Below, in pieces: positions 1 to 8,927 of a stretch of DNA of 51,927 nt. The translations under genes and the position numbers were made by a program. Each line of letters opens with the position of its first letter. Position 1 is the stretch's first letter. Where the stretch lies: contig NZ_JAAEDH010000028.1 in the NCBI RefSeq assembly GCF_018128965.1, positions 1 to 51,927 on the forward strand. The letters run 5' to 3'. This DNA is from Plastoroseomonas arctica (GTDB lineage: Bacteria > Pseudomonadota > Alphaproteobacteria > Acetobacterales > Acetobacteraceae). A model generated the notes under the pieces. The model made no database searches. It was not told where the DNA came from and saw only the letters and a list, made by a program, of their open reading frames with translations.

Positions 1-1302
1 CTGGCGCCGGCGCCCGCCACCGGCCGGGCGCGGCGGCGGCTGCACCGCCTCGGCAACCTGCACCGCGCTGCCCTGCGCGAGCCGCAGCGCGCCGGAGGTC
101 ACCACCGCCTCACCTACCCGCAGCCCGCGCATCGCCACCGCATCGGTGCCCTGCATGACGCCCAGGGTGATCGGGCGCTGCTCGACCGTATTGTCCTCCT
201 TCACCACGAAGACGAAGGCCCCGTCCGGCCCGCGCTGCACGGCGACGAGCGGGATCACGGTCACGTTGCGCAAGGTCGTCACCTGCATGCGCACATTGAC
301 GAAGGCGCCCGGCCACAGCCGCTGGTCCTCGTTCGGGAACAGCGCCTTGAGCCGGATGGTGCCGGTCGCCTGGTCCACTTGGTTGTCCACCGTTACCAGC
401 GTCCCGGTCGGGTCGGCGGGCGGCGCGGCGCCATCGGGCCGCGGAATCGCCGATTCGCCCAGGCGGATGCTCACCGGCACGGCGCCAGCCGCGATCGCCT
501 CGGTGACCTGCGGCAGGGTCTGCTGCGGCAGGGTGAAGTTCACCGCGATCGGCCGCACCTGCGTCACCACCACGATGCCGGTGCTGCTGGTCTGCACGAA
601 ATTGCCCACGTCGACCAGGCGGAGCCCCACCCGCCCGTCGATCGGCGAGCGGATGGTCGTGTAGTCCAGCTGCACTCGCGCCGCATCGATCGTCGCATCG
701 TCGAACTGCAGCTGCGCCTCCAGCTGGGCGACCGTCGCGCGTTGCGTGTCCAGCGTCTGCTGCGAGGCGCCGTTGTTGCGCACCAGCTGCTGGTAGCGCG
801 TGAGGTCGAGCCGCGCATTGGCCAGCTGCGCCGCGTGCTGTGCCCGCGTCGCCACCGACTGGTCGAGCGTCGCCTGGTAGCTGCGCGGATCCAGGCGCAC
901 CAGCACGTCGCCGGCGCGCACATCCTGGCCTTCGCGGAACGCCACCTCGATCAGCCTGCCGGAGACCTGCGGCACGATGGTGATGGTGTTGGATGCCTGC
1001 AAAGTGCCGAGCGCGTCGAGGAAGATCGGCAGGTCGCGCGTGGCGGCCGCCACCGCGCTCACGGGTACCGGCGGCGCGCCACGCCCGCGCGGCCCACCTG
1101 AGGGCCCGAAGCCGCCCGCCGGGGCGGCGGTCTGGCTGCTGCGGGCGAAGGGCGGCCAGCCCATCCACCAGGCGAGCCCCGCGGCACCGGCGCCGAGCAG
1201 CACCAGGATCGCCAGGATGCGCGGCCAGCGCCGCCGGCGGACCACCGGGGTGCTGATGACCGAGGGCAGTGGCTCCGGCGCGCGGGCAGGCAACTCGTTC
1301 AT
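1..1302 (-). CDS. RND efflux periplasmic adaptor (HlyD/MdtA family), partial at left edge
   Basis: Membrane-fusion subunit linking an inner-membrane RND pump to an outer-membrane channel. After a short cytoplasmic arginine-rich stretch (VVRRRR) there is one N-terminal membrane anchor (about residues 26-46). Next come a biotinyl-lipoyl half motif (GRLIEVAFREGQDVRAGDVL), a helical-hairpin region, the second lipoyl half (TTIRSPIDGRVG) and the beta-barrel and membrane-proximal domains, as in MdtA/AcrA. The frame stays open to base 1, so the C-terminus is missing, and the pump gene probably lies beyond the edge. The ATG overlaps the stop of the upstream outer-membrane factor by 4 bp (ATGA), so the two are translationally coupled. 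Substrate cannot be read from the sequence. Confidence 0.93.
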   Translation of the reverse strand, partial: MNELPARAPEPLPSVISTPVVRRRRWPRILAILVLLGAGAAGLAWWMGWPPFARSSQTAAPAGGFGPSGGPRGRGAPPVPVSAVAAATRDLPIFLDALGTLQASNTITIVPQVSGRLIEVAFREGQDVRAGDVLVRLDPRSYQATLDQSVATRAQHAAQLANARLDLTRYQQLVRNNGASQQTLDTQRATVAQLEAQLQFDDATIDAARVQLDYTTIRSPIDGRVGLRLVDVGNFVQTSSTGIVVVTQVRPIAVNFTLPQQTLPQVTEAIAAGAVPVSIRLGESAIPRPDGAAPPADPTGTLVTVDNQVDQATGTIRLKALFPNEDQRLWPGAFVNVRMQVTTLRNVTVIPLVAVQRGPDGAFVFVVKEDNTVEQRPITLGVMQGTDAVAMRGLRVGEAVVTSGALRLAQGSAVQVAEAVQPPPRPAGGGRRRQ

Positions 1303-2744
1303 CGGGCGATCCTTCCCTCGGGCATCGACCAGCCGCCGCCGAGCGCGGTGAACAGGCTAGCCGCCGCCTGCAGCCGCTGGATGACCGCGACGGCCAGCGC
1401 ATCGCGCGCCGTGAACAGCGTGGACTGCGTGTTGAGCACGGTCAGCAGGTCGATGGTCCCCGCGCGGAGCTGCGCATCGGCGATCTCGAAGGCGCGCCGC
1501 GCCGCCGCCTCGCGCGCTTCCTGCAGCCGCACCAGCTCGGTGGTCCGGCGCAGCGCGGAGAGGTTGGTCTCGGTATCCTGCAGGGCCGCGAGGATGGAAC
1601 GCCGGTAGCTTGCCAAGTTCTCCTCCTGCACGCCGCGCGCCTGTTCGACCTGGGCGCGGAGCGAGCCGCCATCGAATATGGGCTGGGTGATGCCCGCCGC
1701 GAGGTTGTACAGCACCGAGCCCGGCCGAAGCAGCGTTTCGAGCGCGAGTGACTGGATGCCGCCCGAACCGGTCAACGTGATGCGCGGGAACAGGGCCGCC
1801 CGCGCCGCGGTCACATCCGCGTTGGAGGCCGCGAGCGTGGCCTCTGCGAGGCGCACATCGGGCCGCCGCAGCAGCATCTCGGACGGCAGGCCGGGGACGA
1901 TGGTGGGAACCCGCAGCGCGCGCAGCGGCGGGCCATCGGTCGAGAGCAGCTCCGGCAGGCCGCCGCTCAGCGTCGCGAGGGCGAAGCTGTTCTGCTCGGC
2001 GCTCTGTTGCAGCGGCGGTGCGGTCGCGCGCACCTGCGCCACCACCACCTCCTGCTGCGCGACGTCGAGCCCGGTGGCGGTGCCGGCGTCGAGGCGCTGG
2101 CGCAGGATGCCCAGGATGTTCTCGGCGGCTGCGAGATTCTCGCGCTGGATCGCGAGGCGGGCGATGGCGCCGAGATACGCAAAATAACCGTTCGCAACGG
2201 AGGACTGGGTGCTCAGCGTCACCGCGCCGATGTTGTAGGCGTTGGCGATCGCGCTCGACCGCGCGCTGTCGAGGCGCGCCTGCAGCCGGCCCCAGAAATC
2301 GATCTCCCAACTGGCGCTCAGCGAGGCGCCGAACGCGTTGGTGCCCTGGCCGGAGGAGCCGGGATTGAAGTTGGTGTTGCGCTGGCGCTGCACCGAGCCA
2401 TCGGCATCGACGATGGGCAGAAGCGCCGCGCCGGTGATGCGGGTGAAGGCGTCGGCCTGGCGCAGCCGCGCCACCGCGATGGCGATGTCCTGGTTGGCCA
2501 CCATCGCCTGGCCCATCAGTCGGTCGAGCGTGGGCGCGCCGAAGCCGCGCCACCAGGCTGGGTCATCCGAGCGCGGCCCGGCTGCGCCGGCCATGACGTA
2601 TTCGGCCGGCGGGGTGATGCCGCTCTCGGTCCGCTCGGTCGTCAGGGCGCAGCCGCCCAGCATGGCGGCGGCGAGCAGCACGCCGCGTCGCGTTGCGGCA
2701 GCGGTTAATTGTCGAGCCAATCGCGGTCCACTCCAATGCGTCAC
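1299..2744 (-). CDS. RND efflux outer-membrane lipoprotein (NodT/OprM family)
   Basis: TolC-like channel of 481 aa for a tripartite drug or solvent pump. The N-terminus carries a lipoprotein signal with lipobox LGGC (Cys near residue 32), so mature protein should be lipid-anchored in the outer membrane. Two OEP repeats follow. Family hallmarks visible are the SWEIDFWGR segment, RRPDV near the start of the second repeat, and the AGITQPIFDGG segment. Length is normal for the NodT family. It is first in the operon and overlaps the adaptor gene by 4 bp. The gene order (channel, then adaptor) differs from the mdtABC order. No regulator is adjacent, but a 14-bp palindrome lies just upstream. Confidence 0.93.
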   Translation of the reverse strand: MTHWSGPRLARQLTAAATRRGVLLAAAMLGGCALTTERTESGITPPAEYVMAGAAGPRSDDPAWWRGFGAPTLDRLMGQAMVANQDIAIAVARLRQADAFTRITGAALLPIVDADGSVQRQRNTNFNPGSSGQGTNAFGASLSASWEIDFWGRLQARLDSARSSAIANAYNIGAVTLSTQSSVANGYFAYLGAIARLAIQRENLAAAENILGILRQRLDAGTATGLDVAQQEVVVAQVRATAPPLQQSAEQNSFALATLSGGLPELLSTDGPPLRALRVPTIVPGLPSEMLLRRPDVRLAEATLAASNADVTAARAALFPRITLTGSGGIQSLALETLLRPGSVLYNLAAGITQPIFDGGSLRAQVEQARGVQEENLASYRRSILAALQDTETNLSALRRTTELVRLQEAREAAARRAFEIADAQLRAGTIDLLTVLNTQSTLFTARDALAVAVIQRLQAAASLFTALGGGWSMPEGRIAR

Positions 2745-2755
2745 CCGCCCGGGCG

Positions 2756-2769
2756 GGGTGGCGCCACCC
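2756..2769. promoter_or_regulatory. Perfect 14-bp palindrome upstream of the efflux operon
   Basis: GGGTGGCGCCACCC lies 12 bp upstream of the outer-membrane factor start. It could be a repressor operator or a 5'-UTR hairpin. No promoter hexamers stand out near it, and the high GC makes chance palindromes common, so this is a weak call. Confidence 0.25.
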
Positions 2770-2989
2770 TCGGCGGGGGCACGCCTGCGCTGTTTTGCCT
2801 AGGCCCGCGGCTCAAGCCAGTATCTTAGTGAAACCAGCAGCCAGGGTTTGGTTGCGCCGTCATATCAATAAGGCGTCCAGCAGGGGTTCGCCACCGGCGT
2901 CTTCCGTCGCGCCGGCGCATTAAGCCCCGTTTCACCCTTCCGCGCTATGGATCGCCATGGCTCGTGCCATGCGCGCCGACGGAGGGTTC

Positions 2990-4018
2990 ATGCTGACGGA
3001 TCAGACCCTGGTGACCGACGCCGCCTGCGCCGCTAGCCTGCGAGACCTGGCAATGCGGCGCCTCGCCCCGAACGGGCGCAACTACAGCGTCTGGTACGAG
3101 TACCACGAGGGCAAGAATTTCGCCCTCCGCCACGCGATCGACCAGCACCTCGCCGCCGGCGCGACGATCGACGAGGCGGAGATGCACGCCCTCCATGGCC
3201 GCTTCCTGTGCGACGCGCAGCAGGACCGGCTGCTGAGCGAGAACCGGCTGCTGGCGCAGGGCACGCTGCAGGAGGTCGTGGCGCTGTTGAGCCGCGCGGC
3301 TGTCGAACATTCCCAGTCGGGCCACGTCATCGCCGAGGCAGGGCGTTCGCTCGCCGAGGACTCCTCGCGTCTCGCCAACGTGGTCACCGCCCTGCTCGCC
3401 GAGACCGATGCGATGTCGCGGCGCGGCGAGATCCTCGGGCGCCGGCTCGATGCCGCGACGCGCCAGATCAGCGGCCTCGAGAAGCGGCTCTCCGTCGCGC
3501 GCCACGAGGCGACGGTGGATCCGCTCACCGAGCTGCTGAACCGCCGCGCCTTCGACGCCGCCCTGCAGCGGGTGACGCAGCAGGCGGCCGCGACGAAGGA
3601 GCCGCTGGCCATGCTCATGGTCGACGTGGACCGTTTCAAGCGCATCAACGACAGCTGGGGCCACCCGGTCGGCGACGCGGTGCTGCGCGTGGTGGCGAAC
3701 AAGCTGCGGCAATCCTCGCGCGACACCGACACCGTCGCCCGCTATGGCGGCGAGGAGTTCGTCGTGCTGCTGCCCAAGGCGCCGCTGGCCGAGGCGATGA
3801 TGGTCGCCGACCGCGTGCGCCTGGCGGTGTGCGGGCGCAATCTCACGTTGCGCGACACTGGCAAGGTGATCGGCACGGTGACGGTCTCGGCGGGCGTCTC
3901 GATCTACCGCCCTGGCGAACCGGTCGCCGATTTCCTCACCCGTGCCGATGAGGCGCTGATCCAGGCGAAGCAATCCGGCCGCAACCGGGTGATGACGCTG
4001 GAAGGCGCGATGGCCTGA
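2990..4018 (+). CDS. GGDEF diguanylate cyclase
   Basis: Makes cyclic di-GMP from two GTP. The C-terminal half is a complete GGDEF domain. The active-site loop is GGEEF at residues 253-257, and an inhibitory I-site RDTD (244-247) sits exactly five residues upstream, so product inhibition is expected. The N-terminal 170 residues are helical, with no membrane segment or signal peptide, and resemble the cytoplasmic sensor or dimerisation region seen in alphaproteobacterial cyclases; the signal is unknown. I chose the ATG at 2990 because GGAGGG sits just before it. An in-frame ATG at 2957 would add 11 residues but has no ribosome binding site. The stop abuts the convergent gene's stop with no gap. 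Confidence 0.93.
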   Translation: MLTDQTLVTDAACAASLRDLAMRRLAPNGRNYSVWYEYHEGKNFALRHAIDQHLAAGATIDEAEMHALHGRFLCDAQQDRLLSENRLLAQGTLQEVVALLSRAAVEHSQSGHVIAEAGRSLAEDSSRLANVVTALLAETDAMSRRGEILGRRLDAATRQISGLEKRLSVARHEATVDPLTELLNRRAFDAALQRVTQQAAATKEPLAMLMVDVDRFKRINDSWGHPVGDAVLRVVANKLRQSSRDTDTVARYGGEEFVVLLPKAPLAEAMMVADRVRLAVCGRNLTLRDTGKVIGTVTVSAGVSIYRPGEPVADFLTRADEALIQAKQSGRNRVMTLEGAMA

Positions 4019-5782
4019 TCAGCCGCGCCCGGCAAGCGCGCCGAGCGTCGCTGCCTGCCCGGCGCCGCTCGCCGGGCCGCCGAGTGCGCTGTCGGCCACC
4101 GCAAGGCCGTCGCCATCGCCGCGCAGCCGCGCGTCCAGCAGGCCCGTGTAGAGCGATCCGAGGCGCGTCGCCCGCGCCGCCGCCGTGGGGTCAAGCACCA
4201 GCGCCCCGGCACCGCGCGCCCGCGCGACGCAAGCGAGGGCGCGGACCAGCAGCGCGAGCGAGGCGGCATCCTCGGCCGACATGCCGGCGATCGCGGGCAG
4301 CTCGGCCATACCGCGGCGCCCGCCCAGGGCGACCGGCGCCGTCACGATCCCCAACGCCGCCAGCGCGCGTGCGACCGCCCCCGCCTCGCCGAGCTCGGCG
4401 AGCGCCATGATGGCGGCGGCCTGGTCCAGGGCGGTGCCGTAGAGCCCACGCTCCAGCCCGTCGCCCAGCGCCTCGCGTCGTTCCAGCGCCAGCAGCCGCG
4501 CGGGTGAGGACGCCTCGCCCAGCGCGCGCTCGGCCAGCACCAGGAAACCGGCATCGAGCGCCGCCAGGGCAGGGGTTGCGCGCAGCTCGGCCAGCAGGGT
4601 GGCGGCAAAGCCGCGCAGCGCGGCGCGCTCTGCCTCGGGCACCGGGGCGAGCCCGTCTTCGGCCAGCGCCAGCCGCCGTGCCACCGCCAGCAGCGCGACG
4701 CCGCGGCCTCGCGCCCGGCCGAGCGCGCGGCCGCGCTGGTCCGCCCTCGGGTCCGCGATCTCGTGGTCGAGCAGCAGCCGCTCCTCGGCGACCGTCACCG
4801 CGTCGGCACCCTCCGGCCCATGGCGCAGAACCAGCCAGTGTGCGGCGGCATCCGGGCGCACGGAGAGCTTGGCGTTGACCACCGCCCCCGCCGCGGGCCG
4901 CAGCTCCAGCCGTAATCCGGCGGCACCTGCTTGGCGCAGCGTCACCGCGGCGACTGTCCCTTCGCACAGCGTCACCATGCCTGCGGCGAGCGGCACCGGC
5001 GCGCCATCGACCGCCGCCTCGGTGAAGGACTCGCCGTCGCTGATACCGTCGCAGGCGGTGATGAGGCGCAGCCGGCGTGGCGCCACGCCAGGCGCCGGCT
5101 CGAACCGCACCGTGACGCCCAGCCAGCCGGAGGCGGCGCGGATCTCATAGGTGTAGCTCAGCCGGCCCACCTCGCGTGGTGCTCCGCCGAAGCGGCCGGG
5201 CGCGACGATGGCGCTCACCTGCGTCAGGCGCACCAGGCCGGGCGCGCGGTCCACGCGCGCCTCGACGATCGCGTCCTCCACGTCCAGGCAATGCGCCCGA
5301 CCCCAGAGGCGGAACTCGATCATGGCGCCGCCATGCTTCACGCCGGGGCCGGTCGCGTCGCGCATGCGCTGGTGCAGCACGCCCTCGCGCAAATTGCCGA
5401 AGAACTCATGCGTTGCGGTGCGGATGTCGAGGCGCTCTGGGTCGTCGCTCACGACCACCAGGGGCAGCTTGCCGATGGCGCGGACCAGCGTGCCACCCGC
5501 AGCCATCGCGCGCAGGCATTCCACGAGCGCGCCGGCCAGCGCGGGCTCGGTCCGGGCGAGTGCGGGGTGGGTGAGCGCCTCCGCCGCGAGTGCGGTCTCG
5601 AAGGCACCCGCCGTCGCCTCGCCGGGCGCGGCGGCGATGCCACGATGCAGGGTGCCGTCATGGCCGATGGCGCAGGCGAAGTCGCGCAGCAGATGCGCCA
5701 GCAGCGCGGGCGCGAGCGGCGCCGCCCGCCCGCTCATCTCCCCCCGCCTGCTCATCGCCAACGACGCGCCGTCTGCTCGCAT
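4019..5782 (-). CDS. Uncharacterised protein of about 570-587 aa
   Basis: I do not recognise this family. The frame is continuous for 587 codons, with codon use like its neighbours. An alanine-rich helical N-terminal part (about residues 20-120) is followed by a beta-rich middle (about 130-330) with motifs such as HEFFGNLREG, WGRAHCLDVEDA and LSYTYEIRA. A long alanine- and leucine-rich helical C-terminal half ends the protein. A helical-beta-helical layout is seen in some glycan-processing enzymes, but I find no catalytic signature, so no function is claimed. There is no signal peptide. The start is uncertain: ATG codons at 5782, 5755 and 5737 are all possible. It is convergent with the cyclase and shares no operon. 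Confidence 0.7.
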   Translation of the reverse strand: MRADGASLAMSRRGEMSGRAAPLAPALLAHLLRDFACAIGHDGTLHRGIAAAPGEATAGAFETALAAEALTHPALARTEPALAGALVECLRAMAAGGTLVRAIGKLPLVVVSDDPERLDIRTATHEFFGNLREGVLHQRMRDATGPGVKHGGAMIEFRLWGRAHCLDVEDAIVEARVDRAPGLVRLTQVSAIVAPGRFGGAPREVGRLSYTYEIRAASGWLGVTVRFEPAPGVAPRRLRLITACDGISDGESFTEAAVDGAPVPLAAGMVTLCEGTVAAVTLRQAGAAGLRLELRPAAGAVVNAKLSVRPDAAAHWLVLRHGPEGADAVTVAEERLLLDHEIADPRADQRGRALGRARGRGVALLAVARRLALAEDGLAPVPEAERAALRGFAATLLAELRATPALAALDAGFLVLAERALGEASSPARLLALERREALGDGLERGLYGTALDQAAAIMALAELGEAGAVARALAALGIVTAPVALGGRRGMAELPAIAGMSAEDAASLALLVRALACVARARGAGALVLDPTAAARATRLGSLYTGLLDARLRGDGDGLAVADSALGGPASGAGQAATLGALAGRG

Positions 5783-5901
5783 GGCGCAATTCTCGCAGGA
5801 GGGGCGACACGAAGCCAGCCTCCGCGAATGTGACCGGCGTGTCGTTGGAAAACGCCGCGGCCGGGTGCAAGCATCGTCCCGATCTGCAGCGGGAGGCGAG
5901 G

Positions 5902-6528
5902 ATGGCGCGACATATCGGATGGCTGATGCTGGCGCTGGCGGCGACCGCCGGCCCGGCCCTGGCCCAGGTCAAGGCGCCTGCCGCCGGCGGCGGCGAGCGC
6001 GTCGCCGTGCTGGAACGGCTGCCCGAGCGCATCGGCAGCTTCGCGCGCTCCGGCCCCGTACGCCAGGACACCACCGCGAATGTCGAGGATGGCGCCATCC
6101 TGCGCTACCAGGGTGCGAGTGGCTTCATGACCGTCTTCCTCTACCGCATGGGTGGTCCTGCCATTCCGAACGGGACGGAATCCCCCATCGTGCAGGCGGA
6201 GCTCGCCGGCTCCGAGCGCTCGATGCTCAACACGATGGCGCAGCCGGGGCCGGACGGGATCCCTCGCGCGCCGGCGGAGCTGATCACCGGCTACGCCTTC
6301 GCCGCGCCGGACGGACCGCGCTTCCGCTGCGTCGAGGCGCGCCGTGCGATCCCGGCGCCCCAGGGGGCCGGCGGCGGCTGGCACCAGCACGAGCATGTCT
6401 GCGTCACCGGCCACATGCAGGGCTACCTGAAGATGCGCGTCACCTACCGCGCGCCGGACCCCGAGGGCGAACGCGTGCGCGACGCCGTGCAGGCGCTGGT
6501 CGGCGGGGCGGCCGCGGCGGTGCGGTAG
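5902..6528 (+). CDS. Secreted hypothetical protein
   Basis: A 208-aa protein with a clear Sec signal peptide (MARHIGWLMLALAATAGPALA, cleavage after ALA near residue 21), so it is probably periplasmic. The mature part has no membrane segment. Two cysteines (in FRCVEAR and HVCVTGH) could form a disulfide. I recognise no domain. The ATG at 5902 is preceded by GGGAGG at good spacing. Longer in-frame extensions run through non-coding-like sequence and are rejected. It stands alone, with the convergent HNH gene 7 bp away. Confidence 0.75.
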   Translation: MARHIGWLMLALAATAGPALAQVKAPAAGGGERVAVLERLPERIGSFARSGPVRQDTTANVEDGAILRYQGASGFMTVFLYRMGGPAIPNGTESPIVQAELAGSERSMLNTMAQPGPDGIPRAPAELITGYAFAAPDGPRFRCVEARRAIPAPQGAGGGWHQHEHVCVTGHMQGYLKMRVTYRAPDPEGERVRDAVQALVGGAAAAVR

Positions 6529-6535
6529 CCCGGGC

Positions 6536-7111
6536 TCAGCTCTCGAGCTCGGAATCCCAGTAGAGGTAGTCGCGCCAGCTCTCGTGCAGGTGGTTGGGCG
6601 GGAAGGCGCGGCCGTTTTCCTGCAGTTCCCAGCTTGTCGGCTGGCGCGGCTCCTGCACCGGGAACATCCGGCATTCGCGCGGCAGTTTGCTGCCCTTGCG
6701 CAGGTTGCACGGCCCGCAGGCGGTCACGACGTTCTCCCACGTGGTCCGCCCGCCGCGGCTGCGCGGGATCACGTGGTCGAAGGTGAGGTCATGCGCCGGC
6801 AGCGCATCGGTGCAGTACTGGCACTCGAAGCTGTCGCGCAGAAAGACATTGAAGCGAGTGAAGGCCGGCCGCCGCGCCGCCGGGATGTATTCCTTCAGCG
6901 CGATCACGCTGGGCAGCCGCATCGTCATGCTCGGCGAGTGCACCTGGGCGTCGTATTCGTTGAGCACCGAGACGCGGTCGAGGAACACGGCCTTCACCGC
7001 ATCCTGCCAGGCCCAGATGGAGAGGGGAAAATACGAGAGCGGGCGGAAATCCGCGTTCAGAACGAGGGCCGGGAAGGATTGAGCCCCGACGAATTGTCCA
7101 CCGTCTGGCAA
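6536..7111 (-). CDS. HNH endonuclease family protein
   Basis: A 191-aa protein with a zinc-ribbon HNH fold. The Cys pairs are CQYC (97-100) and CGPC (132-135), the metal-binding motif is FDHVIPRSRGG (111-121), and Asn127 is the central N. The pattern CxxC...DH...N...CxxC is complete, so the nuclease should be active. Solitary chromosomal HNH genes of this size are common in alphaproteobacteria, and their role is not established. No methyltransferase, intron or phage gene is nearby, so restriction, homing or packaging are not suggested. The start is TTG at 7111 with AGGAG six bases upstream. Confidence 0.85.
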   Translation of the reverse strand: MPDGGQFVGAQSFPALVLNADFRPLSYFPLSIWAWQDAVKAVFLDRVSVLNEYDAQVHSPSMTMRLPSVIALKEYIPAARRPAFTRFNVFLRDSFECQYCTDALPAHDLTFDHVIPRSRGGRTTWENVVTACGPCNLRKGSKLPRECRMFPVQEPRQPTSWELQENGRAFPPNHLHESWRDYLYWDSELES

Positions 7112-7162
7112 GCGCCGCTCCTGTTCACCACCCTAGAGTGGCTGTGCCGCGGCGAAACCAAA

Positions 7163-7220
7163 CCTGGTCTGGACCAGGGGACCTCAAGAGCTTGGGCCAT
7201 TCACGACAGTCCGGCCCAAG
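7163..7220. other. Two adjacent hairpins in the HNH-hydrolase gap
   Basis: The first is an interrupted palindrome at 7163-7178 (CCTGGTC, two bases, GACCAGG). The second is an 8-bp perfect stem CTTGGGCC (7191-7198) with GGCCCAAG (7213-7220) and a 14-nt loop. They lie downstream of the hydrolase stop and upstream of the HNH start, both genes being on the minus strand. They could be terminator or leader structures. No U-tract follows either stem on the minus strand, so a classical intrinsic terminator is unlikely. Confidence 0.3.
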
Positions 7221-7295
7221 ATCATGTGGCGCCGCCGCGTTTCGGGAGCATAAATGGCAGCGCCGCGGGCGCAGCGCAACCCATTGTGGCCGCTG

Positions 7296-7985
7296 TCACA
7301 CAGCTTTCGCGAGGCGTTCGGCCCGCTTGCGGTCGGCCTCGGCGAAGCCGTGCTGCAGGAAGGACGCGGCAATGTCGATGCCCTGCTGGTCGATCGTGTG
7401 GTCGAGTCCGGGCTGGATATGCGCGTGCACGGTGACGCCGCAGTCGCGCATTGTCTCGGCCGCGTCGCGCGAGGCCTTGGGCGGGACAACGCCGTCATCC
7501 TCGCCATGGATGAGCAGCACGGGCGGGCGCACGGTGATGTCCATGACCAGGGCTTCGGGCACCAGCAGGGCGCCGGAAAAGCCGACCAGCGCGGCCGGCG
7601 CATTGGGCCGCCGCAGCCCGGCGAACAGCGCCAGCATGGCCCCCTGGGAGAAGCCGGTGATGGCAAGGTCGTCATCCTCGAGCCCCAGCCGGGCGAGCTC
7701 GGCGTCGAGGCTCGCGAACAGGCCACGCGCGGCGTTGCGCAGCAGCTCGATCATGCGGGCAGGGTCGCGCTCATAGAGGTCGAACCATTGCCGGCCCATG
7801 GGGATGCCTTCCATGGGATCGGGCGCGTCATAGGCGAGGAAGGCGGCGTTGGGCATGGACCGGCCCCAGAGATGGCCGATGCCGATCAGGTCGTTCCCGT
7901 TGGCGCCCAGGCCGTGCAGGATGACGACGAGTTTCTTCGCCTTGCCACCATCGGCGGGGGGAATGCTCGGGCCGGTCAGCAGCAT
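7296..7985 (-). CDS. Alpha/beta hydrolase (phospholipase/carboxylesterase family)
   Basis: A 229-aa cytoplasmic serine hydrolase of the LysoPLA/carboxylesterase group, which cleaves short acyl esters. The catalytic triad is visible: nucleophile Ser113 in GFSQG, Asp at 163/164 in HGEDDGVVP, and His196 in GLDHTID. The oxyanion-hole segment is LHGLGANG (23-30). Length and layout are normal for the family. It is transcribed divergently from gluQRS across a 46-bp gap. Physiological substrate unknown. Confidence 0.92.
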   Translation of the reverse strand: MLLTGPSIPPADGGKAKKLVVILHGLGANGNDLIGIGHLWGRSMPNAAFLAYDAPDPMEGIPMGRQWFDLYERDPARMIELLRNAARGLFASLDAELARLGLEDDDLAITGFSQGAMLALFAGLRRPNAPAALVGFSGALLVPEALVMDITVRPPVLLIHGEDDGVVPPKASRDAAETMRDCGVTVHAHIQPGLDHTIDQQGIDIAASFLQHGFAEADRKRAERLAKAV

Positions 7986-8031
7986 GGTGTGATCCCTTGT
8001 CCAGTCGCGTGTGCGCCGCTAGCGCGATCCC

Positions 8032-8859
8032 ATGATGGCCGCAACCGGGATCGTCACGCGCTTCGCGCCCAGCCCCACGGGGTTGCTGCATCTGGGGCAT
8101 GCCTTCTCGGCGCTGGTCGCCTGGCGGACGGCGCGGGCGGCGGGCGGGCGGTTTTTGCTGCGGATCGAGGATATCGACACGGCGCGCTGCCGGCCGGAGT
8201 TCACGGCGGCGATTCTGGAGGACCTGGCATGGCTGGGGCTCGACTGGGACGGCGAGGTGCGGGTGCAGTCGGGGCATTTTGCGGCGTACGCCGCGACGCT
8301 GGAGGCGCTGCGTGGGCGGGGGCTGCTGTACCCCTGCTTCTGCACGCGCGCCGAGATCGCGGCTGCCGCGCCGCATGGGCCGGAGCCGGTCTATCCGGGC
8401 ACCTGCAAGCACCTGGATGCGGGCGAGGCGGCGGCGCGGATCGCGAGCGGCGCGGCGCATGCCTGGCGACTGCACATGGACCGCGCGGCGGCCGGCCGGA
8501 CGCTGAGTTTTTCCGAACACGGCGAGCGCCGCGTCTGCGACCCGATGCCCTTCGGCGACGTGGTGCTCGCGCGCAAGGACACGCCGGCAAGCTACCACCT
8601 CTGCGTGACGCAGGATGACGAGGCGCAGGGCGTGACGCTGGTGACGCGCGGCGAGGACCTGCTGCCGGTAACGGCGATCCATCGCTTGCTGCAGGAGGTG
8701 ATGGGGTGGCCGGAGCCGGAATACGCCCATCACCGGCTGCTGGTGGATGCGGGCGGGCAGAGGCTAGCCAAGCGGGACGGGGCGCCTGCGATCCGGGCGT
8801 TGAGGGAGGCCGGGTTGTCGGTCGAGGCGGTGCGAGCGCGAGTCGGGATATTCGAATAG
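8032..8859 (+). CDS. gluQRS: Glutamyl-Q tRNA(Asp) synthetase
   Basis: Truncated GluRS paralogue that attaches glutamate to the queuosine base at position 34 of tRNA-Asp, forming GluQ. At 275 aa it has the catalytic domain only and lacks the anticodon-binding domain. The HIGH signature is HLGH (20-23), preceded by TRFAPSPTG. The KMSKS-equivalent is LAKRDGA (from 245). CFCTR is part of the usual zinc-binding region. RIEDIDTARCRPE is typical of GluQRS rather than full GluRS. Two ATG codons are adjacent at the start (8032 and 8035). Confidence 0.95.
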   Translation: MMAATGIVTRFAPSPTGLLHLGHAFSALVAWRTARAAGGRFLLRIEDIDTARCRPEFTAAILEDLAWLGLDWDGEVRVQSGHFAAYAATLEALRGRGLLYPCFCTRAEIAAAAPHGPEPVYPGTCKHLDAGEAAARIASGAAHAWRLHMDRAAAGRTLSFSEHGERRVCDPMPFGDVVLARKDTPASYHLCVTQDDEAQGVTLVTRGEDLLPVTAIHRLLQEVMGWPEPEYAHHRLLVDAGGQRLAKRDGAPAIRALREAGLSVEAVRARVGIFE

Positions 8860-8927
8860 GCCGCTAAGTCGAACCGGAAACACACATCACACGTTCGCGT
8901 TTAAGCAGTGGTCAAGGCGACGATTTA

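Noticed and set aside
6536-7111. HNH gene as a homing or restriction endonuclease
   Set aside because: No intron, intein, methyltransferase or phage gene adjoins it, and it has the layout of the common solitary chromosomal HNH family.
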